In this document: in pieces, positions 7,679-14,106 of the stretch
Numbering within the stretch: the first letter of the stretch is position 1
Layout of the letters: each line of letters begins with the position of its first letter
Translations under genes and position numbers: made by a program
Notes under the pieces: model-generated
Database searches by the model: none
What the model was told of the DNA's origin: nothing
What the model saw: only the letters and a program-made list of their open reading frames with translations
From: Lachnospiraceae bacterium
GTDB lineage: Bacteria; Bacillota; Clostridia; Lachnospirales; Lachnospiraceae
Direction of reading: 5' to 3'
Assembly (NCBI GenBank): GCA_016297945.1
Contig: JAEDFR010000044.1
Location: forward strand, 1 to 17,608
DNA: 17,608 bases

Positions 7679-8297
7679 GAGCTTTCTCCTTTGATTTAAA
7701 ACCGGTTTTTATGATTTCTGCTTTTTTCTTATATTTCTCTATGACATCTTCTTTTGGTTCATCAAAAATAAAAATCATCACCATCGTATCTTTAAAGGTC
7801 ATAAGCAGCATTTCCCATACAATTATGACATCTTCCATATCGTATGCCTGATAATATTCCTCTTTCATGACCCCTATGACTTTGTCAAACAAATCTCTGA
7901 ATTCTTTTTCAATAGGCATATCCGGTTTCCCATTCTTACACGGGCCCATCTGAGCAAATAAATTCTTAAAGACATTTATAAAAGGCGTATTCATACCCAT
8001 ATCAATAACAAAATACAAACCTTCTTCAAAAAACTGAAACATGTCTCCTCTTTTTTCCTGAAGAAACCGCTGTGTTTTTATTTGAATCTGTTCTGCAAAA
8101 TCCGATAATAAAAATGTCTGCAAATCGGCTTTGTCTTCAAAATACTGATAAAAGCTGCCTCGGGAAATATCCGCATCCTGAATAATCCGATTGATGGAAA
8201 TATCATCAAAGGGTACTCTTGCAAACTCTTTTAAGGCCGATTCAACAATTCTTTTTTTCTTATCCCTCGGCAAATTGAAAAAACGCTCGGACGGCAT
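7671..8297 (-). CDS. TetR/AcrR-family transcriptional regulator
   Basis: The 208 residues have the TetR form. The N-terminal DNA-binding domain is at about 10-60, with the helix-turn-helix at 33-52 (ISINRIIQDADISRGSFYQY), ending in the typical FEDKADL. The ligand domain is helical and divergent. The gene is translationally coupled to the RND exporter by an 8-base overlap, the usual arrangement of a local repressor with the pump it controls; the ligand is probably a pump substrate. Two palindromes upstream (8335-8365 and 8438-8467) are candidate operators, which would give autoregulation. The gene is divergent from trpS, with about 340 bp between the start codons. The start is ATG at 8297 with GAAAGGAAA upstream. 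Confidence 0.93.
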   Translation of the reverse strand: MPSERFFNLPRDKKKRIVESALKEFARVPFDDISINRIIQDADISRGSFYQYFEDKADLQTFLLSDFAEQIQIKTQRFLQEKRGDMFQFFEEGLYFVIDMGMNTPFINVFKNLFAQMGPCKNGKPDMPIEKEFRDLFDKVIGVMKEEYYQAYDMEDVIIVWEMLLMTFKDTMVMIFIFDEPKEDVIEKYKKKAEIIKTGFKSKEKAHV

Positions 8298-8334
8298 AAA
8301 TTTCCTTTCCTTTCTCTATTATAAAAATCATCTT

Positions 8335-8365
8335 TTCACTTTATTATAAAAATGAGCAAAGTGAA
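8335..8365 (-). promoter_or_regulatory. inverted repeat over a candidate tetR promoter
   Basis: TTCACTTT (8335-8342) and AAAGTGAA (8358-8365) form a perfect 8-bp inverted repeat. On the minus strand TATAAT lies between the arms (8343-8348), with TTGAAT about 19 bases upstream. An operator across a promoter suits an autoregulated tetR-RND operon. The spacing is longer than ideal, so the promoter call is weaker than the repeat. Confidence 0.4.
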
Positions 8366-8437
8366 TCATTCAACTGCTTAACGATTGTCCATACAATTGT
8401 GAAAACAAATTGTATTTTCTCTTTGTCACAGCACAAA

Positions 8438-8467
8438 ATGACAGGGTGTCACATGACAGCCCGTCAT
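8438..8467. promoter_or_regulatory. 30-bp palindrome, candidate TetR operator
   Basis: The element is an almost perfect palindrome, with three mismatched pairs across the dyad. It can be read as two neighbouring 13-bp sites, TGACAGGGTGTCA (8439-8451) and TGACAGCCCGTCA (8454-8466), each TGACA-N3-YGTCA, around TGTCACATGACA. Two adjoining or overlapping dyads are typical of operators bound by a pair of TetR dimers. It lies between tetR and trpS; the adjacent TetR is the obvious candidate binder (inference). Confidence 0.6.
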
Positions 8468-8552
8468 CATTATGGGGGAAGATATTGTGAATGTCAAGAA
8501 ATCTATTTCATTCTTTATTTTTAATTAATAAAAATCCCTGTTACAGCTACCA

Positions 8553-8581
8553 TTGACCTTTGATTTCATTTTCGATACAAT
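8553..8581 (+). promoter_or_regulatory. trpS promoter
   Basis: TTGACC (8553-8558), a 17-base spacer, and TACAAT (8576-8581). The predicted start is near 8588, giving a leader of about 50 bases. That is too short for a T-box or a trp attenuator. Confidence 0.75.
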
Positions 8582-8637
8582 AGACTACAGAATTATTGCA
8601 CTTAAAAGTGCTTTCTATAAAGAAAGGAAGAAATACC

Positions 8638-9726
8638 ATGGCAAAAATTATCCTTACGGGTGACCGTCCCACCGGAAAATTACACATTGGTCACTATGTG
8701 GGTTCCTTAAGAAGACGTGTTGAATTACAAAACAGTGGCGATTTTGACGAGATTTATATTATGATTGCGGATGCTCAGGCACTTACCGACAATGCAGACA
8801 ATCCCGAAAAAGTCCGCCAGAATATCATTGAAGTAGCCCTTGACTATCTCTCCTGTGGATTGGACCCGGAAAAATCCACGTTGTTTATCCAATCACAGGT
8901 ACCGGAGCTCACTGAGCTTTCTTTTTACGATATGAATCTGGTTTCCGTTGCAAGCCTGCAGCGTAATCCTACCGTAAAAGCGGAAATCCAGATGAGAAAT
9001 TTTGAAAACAACCTTCCGGTTGGTTTCTTTACTTATCCTATCAGCCAGGCTGCAGATATTACCGCTTTTGATGCAACCACCGTTCCGGTTGGAGAAGATC
9101 AGGAGCCCATGATTGAACAGACCAGAGAAATTGTTCGCCGCTTTAATTACATTTATGGTGACACTTTGGTAGAACCCAATATTCTTTTACCGGAAAATAA
9201 ATATTGTCTTCGTTTGCCCGGCACGGACGGGAATGCAAAAATGAGTAAATCCTTAAACAACTGTATTTACTTATCCGATCCGACGGAAGTGGTAAAAGAT
9301 AAAATCAAAAAAATGTTTACGGACCCTAATCATTTACGTGTAGATGATCCAGGACAGGTCGAAGGCAACCCGGTATTTATTTATCTGGAAGCCTTTGCAA
9401 CCGATGAACACTTTAAAAAATTCTGGCCCGAATACGAAAACTTAGAAGCAGTAAAAGCTCATTACACTCGCGGCGGTTTAGGCGATGTAAAAGTAAAGAA
9501 TTTCCTTTTTGCAGTCATGGAAGATGTTCTTACTCCCATTCGTGAGCGTAGAAAAGAATATGAAAAAGATATTCCGGGTGTATTAGAAATTTTACGTCAG
9601 GGAAGTATCAAGGCAGAGGCAAAAGCTGCCAAAACACTTTCCAGAGTAAAAGATTCCATGAAAATCAATTACTTTGACGATCAGGCTTATATTGATGAGC
9701 AGGCTAAAAAGTATTCTGCTGAATAA
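8638..9726 (+). CDS. trpS: tryptophanyl-tRNA synthetase
   Basis: TrpS activates tryptophan with ATP and loads it on tRNA-Trp. It is a class I synthetase with the HIGH motif at residues 16-19 (GKLHIGHYVGSL) and KMSKS at 201-205 (NAKMSKSLNN). VGEDQEPMIEQTREI (151-165) is the usual TrpRS dimer and substrate region. At 362 residues it is somewhat longer than the common 330-residue form. I placed the start at ATG 8638 because AAAGGAAG lies eight bases upstream and the protein then begins right at its conserved fold (MAKIILTGDRPTG). An in-frame ATG at 8596 would add 14 residues, but it lies just beyond the predicted transcription start and has no ribosome binding site. It is transcribed alone between its own promoter and terminator. 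Confidence 0.97.
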   Translation: MAKIILTGDRPTGKLHIGHYVGSLRRRVELQNSGDFDEIYIMIADAQALTDNADNPEKVRQNIIEVALDYLSCGLDPEKSTLFIQSQVPELTELSFYDMNLVSVASLQRNPTVKAEIQMRNFENNLPVGFFTYPISQAADITAFDATTVPVGEDQEPMIEQTREIVRRFNYIYGDTLVEPNILLPENKYCLRLPGTDGNAKMSKSLNNCIYLSDPTEVVKDKIKKMFTDPNHLRVDDPGQVEGNPVFIYLEAFATDEHFKKFWPEYENLEAVKAHYTRGGLGDVKVKNFLFAVMEDVLTPIRERRKEYEKDIPGVLEILRQGSIKAEAKAAKTLSRVKDSMKINYFDDQAYIDEQAKKYSAE

Positions 9727-9822
9727 TTTCTTTGCTATAACGCCATAAATCATTTATATCGAGTTTAAATGGTTATTCCTTTTTCGATTTTTTATGATTG
9801 ATTTCTCTATTAAATTTATACA

Positions 9823-9856
9823 AAAGACGGATTTCATTTTATTGAAATCCGTCTTT
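9823..9856 (+). terminator. trpS terminator, probably bidirectional
   Basis: A perfect 14-bp stem, AAAGACGGATTTCA with TGAAATCCGTCTTT, closes a 6-base loop. It is followed by an A/T-rich tail ending in TTTTATCTTTT. On the minus strand the stem is followed by TGTATAAATTT, so it can also stop transcripts of the convergent XRE/membrane-protein operon. Confidence 0.9.
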
Positions 9857-9944
9857 AATATTTTATCTTTTCAGATTTATGTTCCCAATATATATCTTTG
9901 ACCGTCATCTTTTACAGGGATTAAATCCGAAAAGAGATAATATT
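9857..9944. repeat. imperfect inverted repeat at the convergent junction
   Basis: Arms 9857-9879 and 9922-9944 are inverted copies with a few mismatches and one-base shifts (right-arm core AAATCCGAAAAGAGATAATA). The loop is about 42 bases. It lies just after the stop of the membrane-protein gene and before the trpS terminator; it probably forms part of the 3' UTR structure. The gene itself ends in four consecutive in-frame TAA codons (9944-9955). Confidence 0.5.
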
Positions 9945-9952
9945 TATTATTA

Positions 9953-10414
9953 TTATTCCTCAGATTCTTCTTCCAGTTTTTCCTGTCTTTTTTTATATAT
10001 GGCAGAAGAAATCGTCAATGCGATAAAGCATAAAATCATTACCATTAATCCGGAGAAAATGCCTGCTGCAACCGAACCAACCGGTTTATGATAATTGCGA
10101 TAACTCATAACAAACTGTACAACACCCATAACCACTCCGGCAACTAAGCTCATAAATATATTATCTTTAAAAGAAGGTCTTAATTTACGATCCCATATTC
10201 CTTCTTTGATACAACCTGCTACCATATATAACGCAATAGCCATGAATACAATCCACTCTGCTGCCATATATCTCCAGTCATTAGTGGGTCCGTAAAAAAT
10301 TAACTGAATAATCAAGGATACACCCAGTCCCCAGAAAGCCAGCCAGTATCCTTTACTTTCAATATGCAATAATTTCTGTTCCTGCATTTCGTCTAAATTA
10401 TTTTTTCTTTTCAT
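9953..10414 (-). CDS. small four-helix membrane protein paired with an XRE regulator
   Basis: The 153 residues begin with a polar stretch (MKRKNNLDEMQEQKLL). Four hydrophobic segments follow at about 22-42, 50-68, 86-104 and 112-135, then a charged C-terminal tail (KKRQEKLEEESEE). I recognise the type as an uncharacterised Firmicutes membrane family, probably DUF6773, often found beside a short HTH regulator. No catalytic motif is visible. It starts one base after the regulator's stop codon, with GGAGGAAG placed inside the regulator's 3' end, so the two are translationally linked. Its function is unknown; a role as a sensor or target of the neighbouring regulator is guesswork. Confidence 0.8.
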   Translation of the reverse strand: MKRKNNLDEMQEQKLLHIESKGYWLAFWGLGVSLIIQLIFYGPTNDWRYMAAEWIVFMAIALYMVAGCIKEGIWDRKLRPSFKDNIFMSLVAGVVMGVVQFVMSYRNYHKPVGSVAAGIFSGLMVMILCFIALTISSAIYKKRQEKLEEESEE

Positions 10415-10415
10415 C

Positions 10416-10613
10416 TTAATCTTCCTCCCAAAATAATTCGTCTAAGGTTTTTCCCAGTTCCTTACAAATTGCCAGACATAATTTTAATGTCGGATTATAA
10501 TCTCCCGATTCAATCATACCGATAGTCTGTCTTGTAACACCAATCCTCTTTGCCAAATCGGTCTGGGAAATATCCTGTTCCATTCTTGCCAGTTTCATCT
10601 TTAAGTTTTTCAA
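10416..10613 (-). CDS. short XRE-family (Cro/C1-type) transcriptional regulator
   Basis: This 65-residue protein is essentially one helix-turn-helix domain: ISQTDLAKRIGVTRQTI (15-31) followed by ESGDYNPTLKLCLAICKELGKTLDELF. It belongs to the YgzD-like group of free-standing HTH proteins. I kept the TTG start at 10613, because AGGAAATA precedes it and the MKNLK N-terminus is usual for this group; the internal ATG (10598) has no ribosome binding site. It is the first gene of a two-gene operon with the membrane protein. Its promoter overlaps a direct repeat, which suggests autoregulation. Confidence 0.9.
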   Translation of the reverse strand: MKNLKMKLARMEQDISQTDLAKRIGVTRQTIGMIESGDYNPTLKLCLAICKELGKTLDELFWEED

Positions 10614-10656
10614 TATTTCCTCACCTCAATTTTCCATGTTTCTTTTTCCTGAATTT

Positions 10657-10685
10657 AATATACAACTATAATTTGCATATGTCAA
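10657..10685 (-). promoter_or_regulatory. promoter of the XRE/membrane-protein operon
   Basis: On the minus strand a consensus TTGACA (10680-10685) is followed after 17 bases by TATATT (10657-10662). Transcription would begin about 40 bases before the TTG start codon. This is the best -35 box in the window. Confidence 0.8.
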
Positions 10686-10698
10686 CTATATTTTGCAT
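10663..10698 (-). promoter_or_regulatory. tandem 16-bp direct repeat, candidate XRE operator
   Basis: CAACTATAATTTGCAT (10663-10678) and CAACTATATTTTGCAT (10683-10698) differ at one base and are spaced by 20 bp, about two helical turns. One copy fills the promoter spacer; the other covers the -35 box and the bases upstream. Binding of the XRE protein here would block its own promoter (inference). Confidence 0.6.
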
Positions 10699-10761
10699 TT
10701 GATGTTTTAATTTTACACTTGGATATTATTTTTGACTTTAATAAATGTTAAAATACTATCC

Positions 10762-10810
10762 TATTCACTTTTTCGGATTAGTAATCCCAGTATTATTCAA
10801 AAAGTGAATA
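10762..10810. repeat. nested hairpin with 12-bp arms
   Basis: TATTCACTTTTT (10762-10773) and AAAAAGTGAATA (10799-10810) are perfect inverted copies. Inside lies GGATTA-G-TAATCC (10775-10787). No gene adjoins it directly, and a role as terminator is not clear. Confidence 0.7.
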
Positions 10811-10837
10811 TATTGTTCTTTTTACCAAAGTTGCAGG

Positions 10838-11181
10838 CTTTTTACTCTGCTGACATTTCTCACTTTTTTATTTGCAACTATAGAGCTTTAGAAATATAGC
10901 AAGTCGTCCTTGCAGAACATGATATATCTTTGCCCGCTGGCTTTTTCGAGGTTTTGTGCCTTTTTTAGCGGCATAAGCGAACAAAAATAATGCCCGGTTT
11001 CAACTGTCCGAAGACGAAGTCTGAGTTTTGAAACCGGGCATTTAATCGAATTTTGTGAGCATGCCGCTTAGAAAGGCTAAAAACCGAAGTACGAAGCGGC
11101 AAAGATATATCATGTTCTGCAAGGACGACTTGCGTCCCGCAAAAAATGCGAACTAGGCAAAAAACGAAACAGAGTAAAAAG
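10838..11181. repeat. 344-bp long nested palindrome downstream of degV
   Basis: The arms pair in layers: CTTTTTACTCTG (10838-10849) with 11170-11181; a perfect 35-bp inverted repeat, 10899-10933 with 11099-11133 (it begins GCAAGTCGTCCTTGC); an imperfect inner layer around AGCGGCAT (about 10967-10974 with 11061-11068); and at the apex the dispersed repeat (10977-11042). The right end lies six bases from the degV stop, so degV transcripts would carry the full hairpin. It may be a MITE-like element or a structured RNA; no transposase is encoded within it. Confidence 0.85.
10977..11042. repeat. dispersed nested-hairpin repeat, copy 2
   Basis: This copy matches 3443-3508 at 60 of 66 positions without gaps. 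It has a perfect 15-bp stem (10989-11003 with 11028-11042, AATGCCCGGTTTCAA) and an inner AGAC-GAA-GTCT hairpin. It sits at the tip of the larger 10838-11181 palindrome. Copy 1 lacks those outer arms, so the small element is a separate unit. Confidence 0.85.
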
Positions 11182-11186
11182 GGGAA

Positions 11187-12074
11187 TTATTCATCAAGAT
11201 ATTTCTGGTATTTCTCATTAATCTCATCCTGATAAACGAATGCAACAATTCCAGGACCGGTATGCGCACCAATTGCACAACCGATACGGGTTTCCATAAA
11301 GCCTTTGACATGTAGCTCTTCCTGTAAAAGGGTTTTTAACTTTTCATAGCTTTCCGGCTCCATGCCATGTGCCACGCCGATGATCTGTCGATCAAAAGCC
11401 GTTCCTTTTTCTTTTCCAATGTCCACAATCCGTTTGATTGCTTTATTCCATCCACGTACTTTTTCAGTCGCCTGCAATGAGCCGTTTTCATCTACTTCAA
11501 TGATAGGCTTTATATCCAACATGGTGCCGGCAATTGCGGATGTTCTGCTGATACGGCCGCCTTTCATCAGATAATCCAGAGTTCTTACGGCAACCGCATG
11601 CTTCATGTGATCGCAAAAATACTGTGCTGCCTCTATAATCAGTTCTTTATCTGCACCATTTTCCTGCATTTTTAAAAGCTTATATACGACCAGACCAAAT
11701 CCCATGGATGCACATTTGGAATCGATAATCGTAATTTTAAAATCAGGATATTCCTCCAAAATAGTCTCTTTTGCTAAATTCGCAGCCTGAAATGTTCCTG
11801 CTATACCGGTCGAAAAACAGATATACAATATTTCATCCTTTGCCTGTGCAAATGGTCTGAAATGTTCTTCAAACATATACTGACTGACATGATAGGTTTT
11901 GATATCCTTTCCCTCTGCCTGAATCTTATAAAATTCATCCGGAAAAATCGTCTCTCCGTCAAAATAGTCTGTTCCTTCAATAGTGACCGGCGTCGGAATC
12001 ACATGTAAGCTGTATTTTTCAATCATCTCTCTTGATACGTCCGATGCAGAATCGGTAATAATTTTGAAAGCCAT
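11187..12074 (-). CDS. DegV family protein, fatty-acid binding
   Basis: DegV proteins bind a long-chain fatty acid; in Gram-positive bacteria such proteins (FakB) present it to the kinase FakA for phosphorylation and use in phospholipid synthesis. The 295 residues are the usual length. Family motifs are ITDSASDVS (6-14), the FSTGIAGTFQAA loop (87-98), DYLMKGGRIS (167-176) and LDIKPII (186-192). TYHVSQ (60-65) is in the place of the usual TSQP-type segment, so the lipid-contact region differs slightly. GAGGAG lies 11 bases before the ATG. No FakA-type kinase gene is next to it. It is followed by the long palindrome. Whether it works as FakB cannot be told from sequence alone. Confidence 0.93.
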   Translation of the reverse strand: MAFKIITDSASDVSREMIEKYSLHVIPTPVTIEGTDYFDGETIFPDEFYKIQAEGKDIKTYHVSQYMFEEHFRPFAQAKDEILYICFSTGIAGTFQAANLAKETILEEYPDFKITIIDSKCASMGFGLVVYKLLKMQENGADKELIIEAAQYFCDHMKHAVAVRTLDYLMKGGRISRTSAIAGTMLDIKPIIEVDENGSLQATEKVRGWNKAIKRIVDIGKEKGTAFDRQIIGVAHGMEPESYEKLKTLLQEELHVKGFMETRIGCAIGAHTGPGIVAFVYQDEINEKYQKYLDE

Positions 12075-12155
12075 GGATATGTATGCTCCTCTCTTTCTTT
12101 TGGTAATAATCGTAATGGATTTCGAATGTTATAGGATCGCAAGAGCACAAAGTGC

Positions 12156-12184
12156 ATAGCAATCAGTTGGTATTATGGGGTCAA
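12156..12184 (-). promoter_or_regulatory. candidate degV promoter
   Basis: On the minus strand TTGACC (12179-12184) and TGCTAT (12156-12161) are 17 bases apart. The -35 box lies in the hairpin at 12177-12200. The -10 match is only moderate. Confidence 0.35.
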
Positions 12185-12200
12185 AATACCTTTTGACTCC
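12177..12200 (-). terminator. small hairpin between pepP-type gene and degV
   Basis: GGGGTCAAAA (12177-12186) and TTTTGACTCC (12191-12200) pair with one mismatch around TACC. It lies 36 bases after the aminopeptidase stop and could end that transcript. There is no U-tract on the minus strand, so it may equally be a regulatory dyad at the degV promoter. Confidence 0.35.
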
Positions 12201-12236
12201 AATATCATTATATATACAATCGATTCTATATATAAT

Positions 12237-14057
12237 CTATTCTATAGGCTTGGTTACTTCGCAAAGCCAATCATACTCTTCCTTTGATAAACACAAACCT
12301 ATTTTATCACAAACTAATCTGTGATAGGTATTTAAAATTTCCTTTTCGTGAAAATTTAATAAAGTTTCGTCAATTAATTCCCGGTCAAAAGGAACATAGG
12401 TTAATGCTCGAAAGCCCAAAAAGCCATTTTCTTCCTCTACACATTCCAGCAGACTTTCTAACCGAATTCCATATTTCCCTTCAAAATAAAGGCCCGGCTC
12501 ATCCGAGGTAATCATACCGGGAACCATTGCCGTCAACGAAACCTTGCCATCTCCCTGATTGGTACGAAAAGCATTCGGCCCTTCGTGCACACTTAAGATA
12601 TAACCCACACCATGACCGGTCCCGTGATTAAAATTCAAGCCTTCTCTCCACAAAGGCTCTCTTGCTATCGCATCCAGACTGTTTCCGGTTATACCCTTTG
12701 GAAATTTGGCATCCAGCAAATGCAAATGTGCTTTTAATACCAGTGTATAGTGTTTTTTCTGCCCGCTTGTCACACAATCCGGTTCTGCCATCAAGACCGT
12801 ACGCGTGATATCCGTCGTCCCGCAAAGATAATGGGCTCCCGTATCAAACAACAAAAGATTATCCGTACCAACTTTGGTATCGGTTTCTTTTGTGGCAGAA
12901 TAATGTACAATCGCTCCGTTTGCACCATATGCCATAATCGGATCAAAGCTTTCTTCCAAAAAAAGCTTTTGTCTTTTCCGATATTTTAAAAGAATTTCGG
13001 CTAACTGCATCTCCGTTAAAAGCGGTTCCGTCCAGATCCCGTTTAAAACGGCATCCCGGTAATTTTTGAGAAAGAATAAAAATTTCGTTACCGCAACACC
13101 ATCATAAATATGAGCTTCTCTCATATTACGCAGTTCTGTTTCATTTTTGACAGCTTTCATTTTTTCAGAAGGATTAGGCTGAAAAAGAAACGTATTACCA
13201 TTTTCAGTCAGGGCTTCTACCAATGCAGTATTTACAATCCGATTATCCAATACGATATTCTGACCTCGAACTGTCTTCACAAAATCATATATTTCTTCAT
13301 AAGGCAAAAGCTTTACATTGTCAAACTCAGACCAATTGATATCCTTCATGGCATTTTCATCTGCAAAAAGCAGACACTCATTCATCGTAATATATAAATA
13401 AGATAGAAACACCGGATTGCAATGAACATCGTTGCCGCGCAGATTTAATATCCAAGCAATATCCTCTAAAGAAGTCACCAGATGCGCTGATGCGTGGACT
13501 TTTTCCATTTCCTTTCGAATATCTGCAATCTTGGAAGCGGATTCATATCCCGCCTGATTGGCAGACAATTCCCAAACCGGATGAAAAGAGATAGCCGGTC
13601 TTTCTGTCCAAATACGATCCACCAGGTCAAAATGACTGTTAATCGTGATGCTTTTGCCTTCTAAAGAAAACTGCTCTTTCAGTTTTTCTGTAAAATCAGC
13701 ACTTACACATCTGCCGTCAAAACCCAGAACATCCCCATCAGCCAGATTCTTAACCAGATACTCTTCCACCGAAAGAACTCCCGGTTCATTCATCTTCATT
13801 AATTGAATTTCCGTATCCTGCAACTGATTGGCAGCCTGTATAAAATAGCGTCCGTCCGTCCAGAGACCGGCAAAATCCTTTGTGATAACCAGAGTTCCGG
13901 CAGATCCGGTAAATCCGGATAAATATTCCCGACACTTAAAATGATCACAGACATACTCTGAGCCGTGAAAATCATTTGTCGGGATATAATAAGCCGTAAT
14001 ATGTTCTTTCTCCATCTCTGCCCGAAACGCAGATAATTTTTCAGTAACTGATAACAT
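12237..14057 (-). CDS. Xaa-Pro aminopeptidase, long form (M24B)
   Basis: This cytosolic metallopeptidase removes an N-terminal residue linked to proline, helping to use or turn over peptides. At 606 residues it is the three-domain long form, like eukaryotic XPNPEP1 rather than the 440-residue E. coli PepP. There are two creatinase-like N-terminal domains (about 1-145 and 150-305) and a pita-bread catalytic domain (about 310-545). All five di-metal ligands are visible: D405 (LLFDTGAHY), D416 (GTTDITRT), H482 (HGTGHGVG), E520 (SDEPGLYFEG) and E534 (GIRLES). It follows the flippase gene by 49 bases and is probably in the same transcript. The ribosome binding site is AAGGA nine bases before ATG. 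Confidence 0.95.
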   Translation of the reverse strand: MLSVTEKLSAFRAEMEKEHITAYYIPTNDFHGSEYVCDHFKCREYLSGFTGSAGTLVITKDFAGLWTDGRYFIQAANQLQDTEIQLMKMNEPGVLSVEEYLVKNLADGDVLGFDGRCVSADFTEKLKEQFSLEGKSITINSHFDLVDRIWTERPAISFHPVWELSANQAGYESASKIADIRKEMEKVHASAHLVTSLEDIAWILNLRGNDVHCNPVFLSYLYITMNECLLFADENAMKDINWSEFDNVKLLPYEEIYDFVKTVRGQNIVLDNRIVNTALVEALTENGNTFLFQPNPSEKMKAVKNETELRNMREAHIYDGVAVTKFLFFLKNYRDAVLNGIWTEPLLTEMQLAEILLKYRKRQKLFLEESFDPIMAYGANGAIVHYSATKETDTKVGTDNLLLFDTGAHYLCGTTDITRTVLMAEPDCVTSGQKKHYTLVLKAHLHLLDAKFPKGITGNSLDAIAREPLWREGLNFNHGTGHGVGYILSVHEGPNAFRTNQGDGKVSLTAMVPGMITSDEPGLYFEGKYGIRLESLLECVEEENGFLGFRALTYVPFDRELIDETLLNFHEKEILNTYHRLVCDKIGLCLSKEEYDWLCEVTKPIE

Positions 14058-14106
14058 CTCTTTATTCCTTCATTTATAAAAATGATTTCGTTATTTTTCA
14101 AATATT

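Larger units (their letters stand above)
8298..8637. other. 340-bp divergent intergenic region, tetR and trpS
   Basis: It holds control elements only: the tetR-side inverted repeat and promoter (8335-8385), a short inverted repeat ATACAATT/AATTGTAT (8391-8398 with 8408-8415), the 30-bp palindrome (8438-8467), the trpS promoter (8553-8581) and the trpS leader. I see no open frame with a ribosome binding site and no T-box. Confidence 0.7.
10614..11186. other. 573-bp intergenic region rich in nested palindromes
   Basis: No gene is visible here. From the XRE side it holds the XRE promoter with its direct repeat (10657-10698), a nested hairpin (10762-10810) and a 344-bp palindromic structure (10838-11181) that ends six bases before the degV stop codon. 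Short open frames here have no ribosome binding site and lie across the palindromes. Confidence 0.8.

Noticed and set aside
8582..8637. T-box or trp attenuator ahead of trpS
   Set aside because: The leader predicted from the promoter is about 50 bases, with no specifier stem, no T-box core and no antiterminator-terminator pair.
9879..10091. Plus-strand frame of 70 codons after trpS
   Set aside because: It starts beyond the trpS terminator, has no ribosome binding site and runs antisense to the membrane-protein gene.
9953..10613. XRE and downstream gene as a toxin-antitoxin pair
   Set aside because: The second protein is a 153-residue four-helix membrane protein with no toxin features; regulator plus membrane protein is the simpler reading.
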